Shown in pieces: positions 15,720 to 24,361 of a stretch of 64,000 nucleotides of DNA. The notes below the pieces were generated by a model. The model saw only the letters and a program-made list of their open reading frames with translations, was not told the DNA's origin and made no database searches. Source of the stretch: CAUZIR01 sp965250195 (lineage in GTDB: Bacteria > Chloroflexota > Dehalococcoidia > Lucifugimonadales > UBA2962); the NCBI GenBank assembly GCA_965250195.1, contig OZ252295.1:2170001-2234000 (forward strand), in the 5' to 3' direction. Positions within the stretch are counted from its first letter, which is position 1. The number at the start of each line of letters is the position of its first letter. The position numbers were made by a program, and so were the translations under genes.

Positions 15720-17111
15720 TCACAAGGGCGGCGGCCGGTAGCCCCCAAGCTCCCGCTCGATGACGGCCGCCAGCGCCAGCGCCACGTCCTCTCGCCAGGG
15801 CCGCGCGCCCACCTGCACGCCGATCGGCAGCCCCTCCGGCGACGTCCCCCCGCGAACCGAGACCGCGGGCCAGCCCGCCAGGTTATACGGGTATACGTAG
15901 CTGTTCACCGGAAAGACCTCCGGCTCGATCGTCATGCCGTGCGGTACGGCCGGCCGGGCGTTCACCGGGCTGATGATGGCATCGTAGCCCTGCATCCACC
16001 CCCACATCGCCGACCGCAGCTCGTCAAGCCCGGCCAGCAGCCCTGCCAGCTCGGTCGCCGAACTGGGCTCGCTACCTTGCTTGCGTTGGAAGCCCTCCGT
16101 CAGCGGGTGCATCTTTTCGGTGCCGACCGAACGAAGCAGCTCCCGGACGCCTTCACCGGCGTCGGCCCGCCAGATGGAGAAGAGCGTATCGAACGAGCGC
16201 TCAATGCCAGGCGGCCGGTCCTGCGTCACCGCGCATCCCGCTCTCTCGAGCGCGCCCACAGCGTCCGCGACGGCCTCGGCGGTCTCGGTGTCGGGCGCCG
16301 TCACGCCGTTGTCGGTGAACCACGCGATTCGCAGTCCGGTGACGTCTAAGTCTTCGAGTCTCCCCAGGCTGACCGGGCTAATATGCGGGTCGCTGTCGTC
16401 CGGGCCGACCAGCACGGGGAACACGAGGGCCAGGTCCTCCACTCGACGCGCGAGAGGCCCTACCACGTTGAACGAGTTGGCCATGCCCCAGAAGGCGGGC
16501 CAGTGGCCGGTTCTCGGCACGCGTCCGGCCGTGGGTTTGAGCCCTGCCAGGCCGCAGCAGTGCGCGGGTTGTCTGATCGACCCTCCGGCGTCGCTGCCTA
16601 TGCCGACGGGCGAGCCCCCGGTGGCGATCAGCGCGGCTTCACCGCCACTGGATCCGCCGGGAGTCCTGTCCAGTCCATACGGATTGGACGTCCGGCCGTA
16701 AACGAGATTATCCGTCTCCAGCGCCAGGCAGCCCTCCGGCACGTTCGTCTTGCCCAGCAGAATGGCCCCGGCCGCGCGCATTCGGGCGACGACCGTGGCG
16801 TCCCGGTCGGCGGTGATACCGACCCGCCCAAGTGTGCCACCGGAGAACGGCTCCCCGGCGACCGCAAGTGCGTCCTTGACCGTGAACGGCACCCCGTGCA
16901 GCGGCACGACATCGTCGCCTCGTGCCAGGGCTTCGTCAGCCACTTGCGCCTCGGCGGCGGCCCGATCACGAGTGGGCACCACGAGCGCGTTGATGATCGG
17001 GTTCACCTCGTCGATGCGGGCATAGTGGGCGGTGACGATCTCTATCGACGACGCCTCGCGGCTGCGGATCATGCGGACGATGTCGGTTGCCGAAAGCGAG
17101 GTCAGGTCCAT
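15720..17111 (-). CDS. Amidase (amidase-signature family)
   Basis: The 463-residue protein has the Ser-cisSer-Lys triad of amidase-signature enzymes: Lys79 in PFTVKDALAV, Ser155 in TPGGSSGGEAALI and nucleophile Ser178 in GSDAGGSIRQPA. Length is normal. GatA-type glutamyl-tRNA amidotransferases share the fold, but there is no gatB or gatC nearby. A catabolic amidase acting on amides, possibly products of nitrile hydration, is a reasonable inference, although the nitrile hydratase-like genes are 5 kb away. Confidence 0.88.
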   Translation of the reverse strand: MDLTSLSATDIVRMIRSREASSIEIVTAHYARIDEVNPIINALVVPTRDRAAAEAQVADEALARGDDVVPLHGVPFTVKDALAVAGEPFSGGTLGRVGITADRDATVVARMRAAGAILLGKTNVPEGCLALETDNLVYGRTSNPYGLDRTPGGSSGGEAALIATGGSPVGIGSDAGGSIRQPAHCCGLAGLKPTAGRVPRTGHWPAFWGMANSFNVVGPLARRVEDLALVFPVLVGPDDSDPHISPVSLGRLEDLDVTGLRIAWFTDNGVTAPDTETAEAVADAVGALERAGCAVTQDRPPGIERSFDTLFSIWRADAGEGVRELLRSVGTEKMHPLTEGFQRKQGSEPSSATELAGLLAGLDELRSAMWGWMQGYDAIISPVNARPAVPHGMTIEPEVFPVNSYVYPYNLAGWPAVSVRGGTSPEGLPIGVQVGARPWREDVALALAAVIERELGGYRPPPL

Positions 17112-17169
17112 GCGCCGGATTATGCCGTAAGATCGGGGTCCGTGTTAACTACCGGTAGGAGGAAAAATC

Positions 17170-18024
17170 ATGGTCGTGGTAGCGGACTTGAGATCGGAAG
17201 TGGAAAAAATCGCCGCCGCGTTTTCCGGCAGGGTGAGCGTCTCGGCCAACAACCTGACCACCGGCGAGCGCCTCGACGTTCGCGAGTCCGAGGTGTTCCC
17301 GGCCCTGAGCGCCATCAAGCTGGGCATAATGGCCGAGCTGTTCTACCGCATCGACGCCGGTGACATCGCGCTGACCGACAGGGTGACCATCAAAAAGTCC
17401 GACCTGCGGCTCGGTACGGGCGTGTTTCGCGAGTTCGAAACGCCGTTTGAAATAACCGTAAAAGACGTATGCATGATGATGGTCGTCGTCAGCGACAACA
17501 CCTGCACCTGGCTGCTCAGCGACATGGTTGGGAAAGACAACATCAACGCCCGCATGCGCTCTCTCGGGATGAACGAGTACTCGCTCAACTCCGACCTGGG
17601 CGCCGACACGTTTGACGAAATGGCCGACAAGGATATCGATGCCTACTCTCAGTGTTCATCGCGGGACTTCACCAACCTCGTCACCCGAATAGCGACCGGC
17701 GAGCTGGTTTCCGAGTCGGCGTCTGCTCAGATGCTAGACATCATGGGGCGGTGCCAGCACATCGAGTGGCTCGGACGCTACCTGCCGCTCAACCAGTTCC
17801 CCACAGAGATGGGCGTTGAGCCCACCTACAAGCTCTACAACAAGCTGGGTGCCTACCTGCACGGGCGTTGCGACGCCGGCCTTATCACCGGCCCCGACGC
17901 GCGATACGTCATCACCGTCATGACCGCTGACACCACCGACCCGACGCTGATGCTGTGTGAGCACGAGGGCAGCCGCATGATCGGCCGCATATCGAAAGCC
18001 ATTTTCGATGCCTGGATGGGATAG
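17170..18024 (+). CDS. Class A beta-lactamase-like serine hydrolase
   Basis: ATG 17170 follows an excellent ribosome site (TAGGAGGAAAAATC). The 284-residue protein has the penicillin-binding fold: Ser47-x-x-Lys50 in ALSAIKLG, SDN at 108-110, and NKLGAYLHG in place of the usual KTG box. No signal peptide is seen, so it would act in the cytoplasm, which is unlike a true beta-lactamase. It is more likely an esterase or amidase of this superfamily. Substrate is unknown. Confidence 0.8.
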   Translation: MVVVADLRSEVEKIAAAFSGRVSVSANNLTTGERLDVRESEVFPALSAIKLGIMAELFYRIDAGDIALTDRVTIKKSDLRLGTGVFREFETPFEITVKDVCMMMVVVSDNTCTWLLSDMVGKDNINARMRSLGMNEYSLNSDLGADTFDEMADKDIDAYSQCSSRDFTNLVTRIATGELVSESASAQMLDIMGRCQHIEWLGRYLPLNQFPTEMGVEPTYKLYNKLGAYLHGRCDAGLITGPDARYVITVMTADTTDPTLMLCEHEGSRMIGRISKAIFDAWMG

Positions 18025-18061
18025 GGATAGGGATGAGCTAGGAGTGGGCTAGGTATGGGCT

Positions 18062-18862
18062 CTGACTGAAGTCCGAGTCTACGGGGACGGCGGCCCCGTA
18101 GTCTTCGTTTTGCACGGCGGACCGGGCGGTCCCGGCTACATGGAGCCCGTCGCCCGCGCGTTGGGCGACGGCTTTCGAGTGGTCGAGGTGCTCCAGCGCT
18201 CCGGCGCGGACGGCGGTGTTAGCGTAAGCCGCCACGTCGAAGACCTGCGAGACTGCGTGGTCGAGCACGGTGCCGGTCAGCCCGCGCTCATCTTCGGCCA
18301 CTCCTGGGGGGCCATGTTGGCCCTTGCCTACGGTGCGGCGTACCCGGACAGTCTCGGCGGCATCATGTTGGTCGGCAGCGGCACCTTCGACATCCCGTCT
18401 CGACGCCGCCTCGCAGAGCTACGAAACCAGCGGCTCGGCGAGTCGGGCAGAGTTCTAATGGCGCGACTGGCCGCATCGAGCCTGAGCGCCGCCGACCGGA
18501 TGAAGCGGGAGGCGGGCCTGTTCTTTAAGGCCGACTCCCACCGATTGGCGGAACTGGGCACGCCGGTAACGGCGTTCGACCCCGTGGGCCACGACGGAAG
18601 CTGGGACGACATGATCGCCCTGCAAGAGGGCGGCACATATCCGGCGGCCAACGCCGCCATCAAGTGCCCGGTGATGATGCTGCACGGCGAGCAAGACCCG
18701 CATCCCGGCCCCATGATCAGGGACAGCCTCACGCCCCACCTGCCGCAATTGGAGTACTTAGAGCTAGAGCGCTGCGGCCACTACCCCTGGCTGGAGCGCC
18801 ACGCCCGCGACCGCTTTTACGAAAAGGCGCGCGAGTGGCTACTTCTACAGTCTGCGCTTTAG
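18062..18862 (+). CDS. Alpha/beta hydrolase, proline iminopeptidase-like, start unclear
   Basis: The protein has the oxyanion motif HGGPGGPG, nucleophile elbow FGHSWGAMLALAYG, acid HGEQDPHPG and catalytic His in CGHYPW. This fits the proline iminopeptidase/epoxide hydrolase branch. The first beta strands (TEVRVYGDG then GPVVFVLHGG) lie upstream of TTG 18110 and are clearly part of the fold, yet no ATG, GTG or TTG precedes them in frame after the TAG at 18050. CTG 18062 is the only plausible in-frame start. ATG 18055 would fit if one G of GGG were absent. The gene ends overlapping the convergent transporter gene. Confidence 0.75.
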   Translation: MTEVRVYGDGGPVVFVLHGGPGGPGYMEPVARALGDGFRVVEVLQRSGADGGVSVSRHVEDLRDCVVEHGAGQPALIFGHSWGAMLALAYGAAYPDSLGGIMLVGSGTFDIPSRRRLAELRNQRLGESGRVLMARLAASSLSAADRMKREAGLFFKADSHRLAELGTPVTAFDPVGHDGSWDDMIALQEGGTYPAANAAIKCPVMMLHGEQDPHPGPMIRDSLTPHLPQLEYLELERCGHYPWLERHARDRFYEKAREWLLLQSAL

Positions 18863-19747
18863 CTTCGGGTCGAGGATGTCCCGCAGGCCGTCGCCTGCGA
18901 GGCTGATCCCCATTACCGTCAGCGTCAGGAAGATGCCGGGGAAGATGATGATCCACGACGCCCTGGTAAGGAAGTTCTGCGCGCCGGCCATTATGTTGCC
19001 CCAACTCGGTACCTCTTCGGGCGGGCCGGCTCCGAGGAAGCTCAGGTAGGCCTCCAGCAGCACCGCGGCGGACATGACGAACGTGGCGTGCACGATCAGC
19101 GGGGCGATGATGTTCGGCAGAATGTGCCGGAAGATGATGCGCGGCGGGCTCGCCCCGATAGAGCGAGACGCCTCGATGTACGCCTGTTCTCTGATGCCAA
19201 GCACGGCGGAGCGTACGACGCGCGTGGCGACAGGCGACTCCGTGATGCTCAGGGCGATGATGACGCTCTGGACACTTCCGCTCATTATCGCCATCAGGGC
19301 GATCGCCAGGATGATGCCCGGTATCGACATGAGCCCGTCCATGAAGCGCATGACGATCATGTCGAAGCGGGGGTAGTAGCCGGCGAGCATGCCGATCAGG
19401 GCGCCGACGCCGATGGCAATGCCCGCGACCGAGACCGAGACGATCAGCGAAATGCGGGCGCCGAAGATGGTTCGACTGAAAATGTCTCGCCCAATGTTAT
19501 CGGTGCCGAACCAGTACTCGCTACCGGGAGCGGTGAAGCGGACGAACGGGTCGGGCTGGGACGGGTCGGAAGTAAAGAGAACGTTGGCGAAAATGGCGCA
19601 AGCCGCCGCCAGTAAAACGATGAACAGTCCCACCGCCATGTTCGGGTGGCGACGGGCGATGAACGCGGCGCCGCTCAGGCGTTCGCGCCAGGTGGGGGCC
19701 GCTCGCTCCGCCCAGGAGGCTGCGATTGTCGAGGTGGATCGGGCCAA
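18845..19747 (-). CDS. Peptide/nickel ABC transporter permease, DppC type
   Basis: The 300-residue protein has six predicted membrane segments, an N-terminal cytoplasmic stretch and the permease EAA loop EASRSIGASPPRIIFRHILP. GTDNIGRDIFSRTIFGARIS is typical of DppC/OppC. It follows the DppB-type gene, and its 3' end overlaps the convergent hydrolase gene. It builds the import channel with that partner. No ATPase genes accompany the cluster, so shared ATPases from elsewhere are likely. Confidence 0.92.
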   Translation of the reverse strand: MARSTSTIAASWAERAAPTWRERLSGAAFIARRHPNMAVGLFIVLLAAACAIFANVLFTSDPSQPDPFVRFTAPGSEYWFGTDNIGRDIFSRTIFGARISLIVSVSVAGIAIGVGALIGMLAGYYPRFDMIVMRFMDGLMSIPGIILAIALMAIMSGSVQSVIIALSITESPVATRVVRSAVLGIREQAYIEASRSIGASPPRIIFRHILPNIIAPLIVHATFVMSAAVLLEAYLSFLGAGPPEEVPSWGNIMAGAQNFLTRASWIIIFPGIFLTLTVMGISLAGDGLRDILDPKLKRRL

Positions 19748-19750
19748 CGG

Positions 19751-20695
19751 TTATCTGAACCTTATCCTGGGGTCGAACACGGCGTAGGAAAGGTCGACGA
19801 GCAGGTTAACCGTCGCGATTATGGCGGCGAAAACCAGCACCGTACCCTGAATGACCGGGTAGTCCCGGTGGCTAAGCGCGTTTACCAGCAAGCGTCCCAA
19901 TCCGGGTATGGCGAATACGTTCTCGGTCACCACCACTCCGCCCAGCAGCAGTGCGAGAGAGATGCCGATCACCGTGACAATCGGGAGCATGGCGTTGCGC
20001 AGGGCGTGTGCGATCAGCACCTTGGTGTCGGCCAGCCCCTTGGACCGGGCCGTGCGAATGTAGTCTTCGTTCAGCACTTCGAGCATGGTGGCGCGCGTCA
20101 TTCTGGCAATGAGCGCCATTACCACTAGGCCCGTCGAGAGCATGGGCAGCACCATGCGATACAGGTATTGCCCGAAGTGTTCCGATGGGGCGACGTAACC
20201 GGCGGCTGGGAACCAGTCCAGCTTCACGGCGAACAGCAAGATAAAGATGAACCCCAGCCAGAAAAGGGGTATCGAGTACCCGATCGTCGATAAGATCATC
20301 ACCACCCGATCTACCCAGGTATTCGATTTCCAGGCCGCGACCACCCCCATGGGTACGGCCAGGGTGACCGCGAAGATAAGGGTGAAGAACGCGACCGAGA
20401 AGGTGGGGATGATGCGGGTGGCGATCATCTCGGTGACCGTGGTGCGGCCGAACAGTGACTCGCCCAGGTCGCCGGTGGCCAGGTTTTTGAACCAGATGCC
20501 CAGCTGCACGTACATGGGCTCGTTGAGCCCGAGCTGCTCCCGGACAAGTTCGTATTTCTCCTCGGTGGCGTAGGTTCCGACGATGAGAGCGGCCGGGTCT
20601 CCAGGGGCGAAGTGAATGAGCGCGAAGACGATCAGAGCTACCACGAGGAGCACCGGGATCATCGCCAGGACCCTTCGTATGACGTATCCGGTCAT
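19751..20695 (-). CDS. Peptide/nickel ABC transporter permease, DppB type
   Basis: The 314-residue protein begins MTGYVIRRVLAMIPVLLVVA, the standard DppB N-terminus. It has NEPMYVQLGIWFKNLATGDL and the EAA loop EDYIRTARSKGLADTKVLIA followed by HALRNAMLP. The protein ends DLSYAVFDPRIRFR as usual. The gene precedes the DppC-type gene by three bases and follows the substrate-binding protein after a stem-loop. Confidence 0.92.
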   Translation of the reverse strand: MTGYVIRRVLAMIPVLLVVALIVFALIHFAPGDPAALIVGTYATEEKYELVREQLGLNEPMYVQLGIWFKNLATGDLGESLFGRTTVTEMIATRIIPTFSVAFFTLIFAVTLAVPMGVVAAWKSNTWVDRVVMILSTIGYSIPLFWLGFIFILLFAVKLDWFPAAGYVAPSEHFGQYLYRMVLPMLSTGLVVMALIARMTRATMLEVLNEDYIRTARSKGLADTKVLIAHALRNAMLPIVTVIGISLALLLGGVVVTENVFAIPGLGRLLVNALSHRDYPVIQGTVLVFAAIIATVNLLVDLSYAVFDPRIRFR

Positions 20696-20768
20696 CGCCC
20701 CCCAGCCTCATCCTGCCGGGTCGCCGAACCCGGCGCCACGCGGAAGATTTGTGCTTTATATAAGCGTA

Positions 20769-20805
20769 GGGGGCGGGCCAACGGTGAGACCACCGGCCCG
20801 CCCCC
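20769..20805 (-). terminator. Strong stem-loop between binding protein and permease genes
   Basis: GGGGGCGGGCC (20769-20779) and GGCCCGCCCCC (20795-20805) form a perfect 11-bp stem with a 15-base loop. It lies after the substrate-binding-protein stop on the minus strand. There is no long U-tract, so it may act as a partial terminator or as an mRNA stabiliser, giving more binding protein than permease. Confidence 0.65.
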
Positions 20806-20844
20806 GATTATTAGTTACTTACGCAACCCCGTCTGGGGTCGGTT

Positions 20845-22548
20845 TTACTCTTCCAGCCAGGTGTTGATGTAGACCGGGAAAACATCGACGGTGAAGTTCT
20901 TCAGCCTGGTGGTCGCCGGGTAAATCGATGCCCACTGCGCTCCGATGACATGGGGAACGGAGTCGAAGAGTGCCAGTTGGATCTCACCGATGATTTCCAA
21001 CTGCCTTGCGGGATCGGGTTCGAAAGCGTACTCAAGCCGCAGGGCCTTGGTGATCTCGACGTCGGGGTCGTCACCGAAGTTACCGAAGTAAAGGGTGCCG
21101 GAGACCATACCGTCCGCTACCGGATCGGGAGAGGCCCACTGTACCCACCAGTCGGTGATGGCGTCCCAGTCAGGGTCCGGGAGCCGCGAAAGCAGCGTGG
21201 CCCAGTCCATGGACGGCATCTCGACCACGATGCCAAGCTCCTCAAAGGCGGGCTTGAGCACCTGACCCATCGGGGTGATGGTGGCGTAGTCGTTCGGGTT
21301 CATGAGGAGGAACGTCTCGCCGTCGTAGCCGGACTCGGCGACCAGCGCCTTGCCTCTGGCGACGTCGTGCTCGTTGTAGAACTCCGCGCCCACGTGGCTC
21401 TCCAGGGGAGTGCCGCAGCGGTAGCGTGCCGGGCACAGCGACCACAGGTCACTGGGGCCGACCGCCGCCGCCAGCGCCTCAATGTCCACCGCGGCCTGGA
21501 TGCCCTGGCGCAGCTTCTTGAGGTTTGCGGGTGGCGAAGTCATATTGAAGTCGAAGGTCCAGAAGTGGCGCTCGTACTTGGCCACCTGCAGGGTCGGGTC
21601 TTCATTCAGGTCGGCGAAGAAGTCCAGGCCTGCGCCGTCGACCACGTCCCACTCACCGGTCTTGAGGCCGGCGATCTTGGTCTCCTCGGCGGGGACCTCC
21701 AGCCATTCAATCCTGTCGAGGTAGGCTATCTTGCCGCCGGCAAGATAGCTGCCCTCTTCGGACCTGGGCACATAGTCGTCGAATCGTTCGACCACTAGCT
21801 TGTCGCCACGGATCCACTCGGCGAGCTTGTAGGGGCCGGTACCGATGGCGCCCTCTTCGCCGTGGTCTTCCTGGGCGGGGGTATTGGCAATACTCTCCGG
21901 CCAGATGTTCTGCAGCGGCCACGGTGCCGCGAGGCCCGTGATTACCACGCCGATGGCCTTTTGGAAGGTCATGGAGAAGGTATTGTCGTCGACCTTCTTC
22001 AGTCCGCCCTCGGCCATCTGTGTGCGGAGCATCTCACCGGCCGCGGTGGTCTCCCACATGCGCTGCAGGGACGGGATCACGTCGTCGGCGGTGACGCTGG
22101 AGCCGTCGTGGAACTTGAGCCCGTCGCGAAGCGTAAAGGTGAACGTCGTCCCGGCGGCGTCAACCTCCCACTCGCTGACCATCTGCGGGCTTGCGTTGAA
22201 GTCCGCGTCGCGCTCAAATAGGCGCTCCCAGATGTGTCCACTGACCACCGTGATCACGTAGGCCCCCGAGAACGAGGTGTCCAACGACTCGGTGCTGGCC
22301 TGGGCGACGACTCGGAGGGTGCCTCCGAACCTGTCGTCCTTGGCGACCATGTCGCCGACCATCATCATCGAATCGTCGCTAATCGCGGTCGCCTCTACGA
22401 TAACGTCGGTGCCGGAGTCGGCAGTCGTGTCGGTCGTAGTGTCAGCCGCCGTGTCACTCGCGGTATCTTCATCATCGCCGCTGCATGCCGCCACGAACAG
22501 CGAAAGAAGAAGAATGGCCACGAGCGAGAGCATTAATCGCCCGCTCAT
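20845..22548 (-). CDS. Peptide/nickel-type ABC transporter substrate-binding lipoprotein
   Basis: ATG 22548 has a GGGAGG ribosome site; the product is 567 residues. The N-terminus MSGRLMLSLVAILLLSLFVA ending in AACSGDD is a lipoprotein signal with acylated Cys. An Asp/Thr-rich linker precedes the family 5 solute-binding domain (GGTLRVVAQASTESLDTSFS, VTFTLRDGLKFHDG-like text FTLRDGLKFHDGSSVTADD, and GAIGTGPYKLAEWI). It delivers peptides or similar oligomers to the permeases encoded downstream. A good promoter lies about 90 bases upstream. Confidence 0.92.
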   Translation of the reverse strand: MSGRLMLSLVAILLLSLFVAACSGDDEDTASDTAADTTTDTTADSGTDVIVEATAISDDSMMMVGDMVAKDDRFGGTLRVVAQASTESLDTSFSGAYVITVVSGHIWERLFERDADFNASPQMVSEWEVDAAGTTFTFTLRDGLKFHDGSSVTADDVIPSLQRMWETTAAGEMLRTQMAEGGLKKVDDNTFSMTFQKAIGVVITGLAAPWPLQNIWPESIANTPAQEDHGEEGAIGTGPYKLAEWIRGDKLVVERFDDYVPRSEEGSYLAGGKIAYLDRIEWLEVPAEETKIAGLKTGEWDVVDGAGLDFFADLNEDPTLQVAKYERHFWTFDFNMTSPPANLKKLRQGIQAAVDIEALAAAVGPSDLWSLCPARYRCGTPLESHVGAEFYNEHDVARGKALVAESGYDGETFLLMNPNDYATITPMGQVLKPAFEELGIVVEMPSMDWATLLSRLPDPDWDAITDWWVQWASPDPVADGMVSGTLYFGNFGDDPDVEITKALRLEYAFEPDPARQLEIIGEIQLALFDSVPHVIGAQWASIYPATTRLKNFTVDVFPVYINTWLEE

Positions 22549-22634
22549 ACTTGCCTCCCTAACCAGTTGCTTGTGCGGAGCCCGAATACAAAGGCCGAAT
22601 CGAATGACCCAACGGGCTGCCCGCGCGTGGCCGG

Positions 22635-22664
22635 ATTCTAAGCACAACGCAGGTTCCGTGTCAA
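22635..22664 (-). promoter_or_regulatory. Promoter of the peptide-binding protein gene
   Basis: Read on the minus strand, TTGACA (22664-22659) and TAGAAT (22640-22635) are separated by 18 bases. This is a near-consensus housekeeping promoter, with the start ATG at 22548. Confidence 0.7.
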
Positions 22665-22780
22665 CCCGAACCGAACGGCAAGAAGCCGTCTGAATAGGCG
22701 TTCCCGGGCTAACGGCATCGCCCTCGGGCGCCGATGCAGGGAGGTGTCGCATCCTATCGGTGTGAGAAGTCGTACCCTCT

Positions 22781-22850
22781 GGTGCCGGGAACCTCACGCG
22801 GAACCTCGCGCGGGCAGGTGCCGGGAAGCTCACGCTGGCTGGTGCCGAGA
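22781..22850. repeat. Degenerate repeats upstream of the DUF3179 gene
   Basis: GGTGCCGGGAACCTCACGC (22781), GGTGCCGGGAAGCTCACGC (22817) and GGTGCCGAGA (22841) form a set of imperfect direct repeats in the 353-base gap between divergent genes. The remainder of 22549-22901 holds the minus-strand promoter and a ribosome site (TAGGAGG, 22891-22897), and nothing else I can identify. Confidence 0.6.
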
Positions 22851-22901
22851 TGGTTTTGTGGGCCCTGTCGTTTACCGTCACGGGGACGGGTAGGAGGTTT
22901 G

Positions 22902-24293
22902 ATGGGATTTGGGGTTTGGCCGACACGGTTCGGCCCTCAAGACAGGGCCGTTAGACGGGCCGGGCGACCTCGCACGGCGACCGCAATTGCGACGCTAGCG
23001 CTCCTCGGCGCCGTGCTCGCCATCGCCTGCTCGAACGGCGAATCGCCCCCCGAGTCGGCGACGCACACGCCGGATACGCAGGCCTTCGAGGTCGTGCCCG
23101 AGCTGACCGCTGTCCCCACGTCGGCTCCAGTCCTTGAGCTACTGAACGACGAGCTGACCGACCTCCTCAGGGTCATCGCCCCTACCTGGGACACAGATTT
23201 CGATATTCACACCGTTGCCTACGAGGAAATCAAGCCGGGCGGACCGCCAAGAGACGGCATCCCTCCCATCGACGACCCTGTTTTCGCACCCGTTAACGAA
23301 GCACCCGACTACCTCGTGGACGCAGAGCCGGTCATCGTCCTGGAGCTAAACGGCGAGCAGCGCGCCTACCCGCTCTCCATCCTCATCGCTCACGAGATCG
23401 TCAACGACGTCGTCCGTGGAGAGGCCGTCGCGGTGACCTACTGCCCCCTGTGCAACACCGGACTGGTGTTCAAGCGCACCGTAAACGGGGACGTGCTGCG
23501 CTTCGGTACCTCCGGTCTGCTGCGCAACTCCAACCTCATCATGTGGGATCGTAAGACCGAGTCGTGGTGGCAGCAGATCACCGGCGAGGCGATTGTGGGC
23601 GAGATGACCGGCACCCGCCTCGAATTCATCCCGGCCCAGTTCATTGACTGGCAGACTTTCCGGGACACATTCCCCGACGGCATCGTCCTGACGCGGGACA
23701 CCGGCTCCGGGCGCGCCTACGACCTGCCGCCCTACGGTGGCTACGACGCATCGGGTGAAATTCTCACCACCTTTAAAGACGGCTCGCTATCTCCCGTAGA
23801 ACGTGTCGTGTCGCTCGCAATAAACGGCAAGAGCGTGGCGTACCCGTTCAACGTGCTCGAAGCGATGCCCATCGTGCACGACATCTTCGAAGGCAAGGAC
23901 CTGGTCATCTTTTACGTCGGCGGCACGCTCTCGCCCTTCGCCAAGCGTCCCATCTTCGACCCCAACACCCTCGGCTCCGTCATCGCATCGGGCGAGCCCG
24001 TCGAGATAGACATTTCGAAAATCGAGAAGCGAGCCGTCGGGTCCACTGCCGTATTTGAGCCCTTCGTGGACGGCCTCAAGCTGACCTTCGTCGACCGGGA
24101 CGGGGTGATTACGGACCGCGAAACAGACTCGACCTGGAACATCTTCGGGGAGGCCGTCAGCGGCGAATTGGCTGGCTCGCGCCTTGTGCCAGTGGTCCAC
24201 GGCAACCACTTCTGGTTCGCGCAGGAAGCCTTCTTCCCGGACACGGTGCTGCGCACACTGGAGGAGTTGGAGCGGTCTCCGGCGGGCTCGTAA
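22902..24293 (+). CDS. DUF3179 domain lipoprotein
   Basis: ATG 22902 lies five bases after TAGGAGG, giving 463 residues. The N-terminus has a long basic region and a lipobox LAIACSNG. The body is a DUF3179 domain: VLELNGEQRAYPLSILIAHE, VAVTYCPLCNTGLVF, FGTSGLLRNSNLIMWDRKT, ESWWQQITGEAIVG and a C-terminal repetition of the same fold. The family is widespread in environmental bacteria and archaea, and its biochemical role is not established. A CPLC motif hints at metal or redox function (inference). Confidence 0.85.
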   Translation: MGFGVWPTRFGPQDRAVRRAGRPRTATAIATLALLGAVLAIACSNGESPPESATHTPDTQAFEVVPELTAVPTSAPVLELLNDELTDLLRVIAPTWDTDFDIHTVAYEEIKPGGPPRDGIPPIDDPVFAPVNEAPDYLVDAEPVIVLELNGEQRAYPLSILIAHEIVNDVVRGEAVAVTYCPLCNTGLVFKRTVNGDVLRFGTSGLLRNSNLIMWDRKTESWWQQITGEAIVGEMTGTRLEFIPAQFIDWQTFRDTFPDGIVLTRDTGSGRAYDLPPYGGYDASGEILTTFKDGSLSPVERVVSLAINGKSVAYPFNVLEAMPIVHDIFEGKDLVIFYVGGTLSPFAKRPIFDPNTLGSVIASGEPVEIDISKIEKRAVGSTAVFEPFVDGLKLTFVDRDGVITDRETDSTWNIFGEAVSGELAGSRLVPVVHGNHFWFAQEAFFPDTVLRTLEELERSPAGS

Positions 24294-24340
24294 GGGCTTC
24301 TTCGGCTTACGCCTCGTCGCTTTGGCAATCGACCGGTAAT
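24294..24340 (-). repeat. Dispersed intergenic repeat, copy A
   Basis: On the minus strand this reads AAAGCGACGAGGCGTAAGCC then GAAGAAGCCC, a diverged member of the family best preserved at 26823 and 36237. It shares GGCAATCGACCGG-type flanking sequence with copies D and E. It fills the gap before the serine hydrolase promoter. Confidence 0.65.
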
Positions 24341-24348
24341 GACCCCCA

Positions 24349-24354
24349 TATAAT
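24349..24354 (+). promoter_or_regulatory. Consensus -10 element close to a start codon
   Basis: TATAAT is seven bases before ATG 24362, so transcription should begin at or next to the start codon and give a leaderless mRNA. The preceding AATGACCCCCA is matched by AATGACCCGCG before the TACAAT of uvrB (37466-37482). A -35 is not obvious (TTGGCA at 24322 is 21 bases away). Confidence 0.6.
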
Positions 24355-24361
24355 CGGCCCC

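Noticed and set aside
15720..17111. GatA subunit of a tRNA amidotransferase
   Set aside because: The family is shared, but no gatB or gatC is nearby and the sequence has no GatA-specific features I can identify, so a general amidase call is safer.
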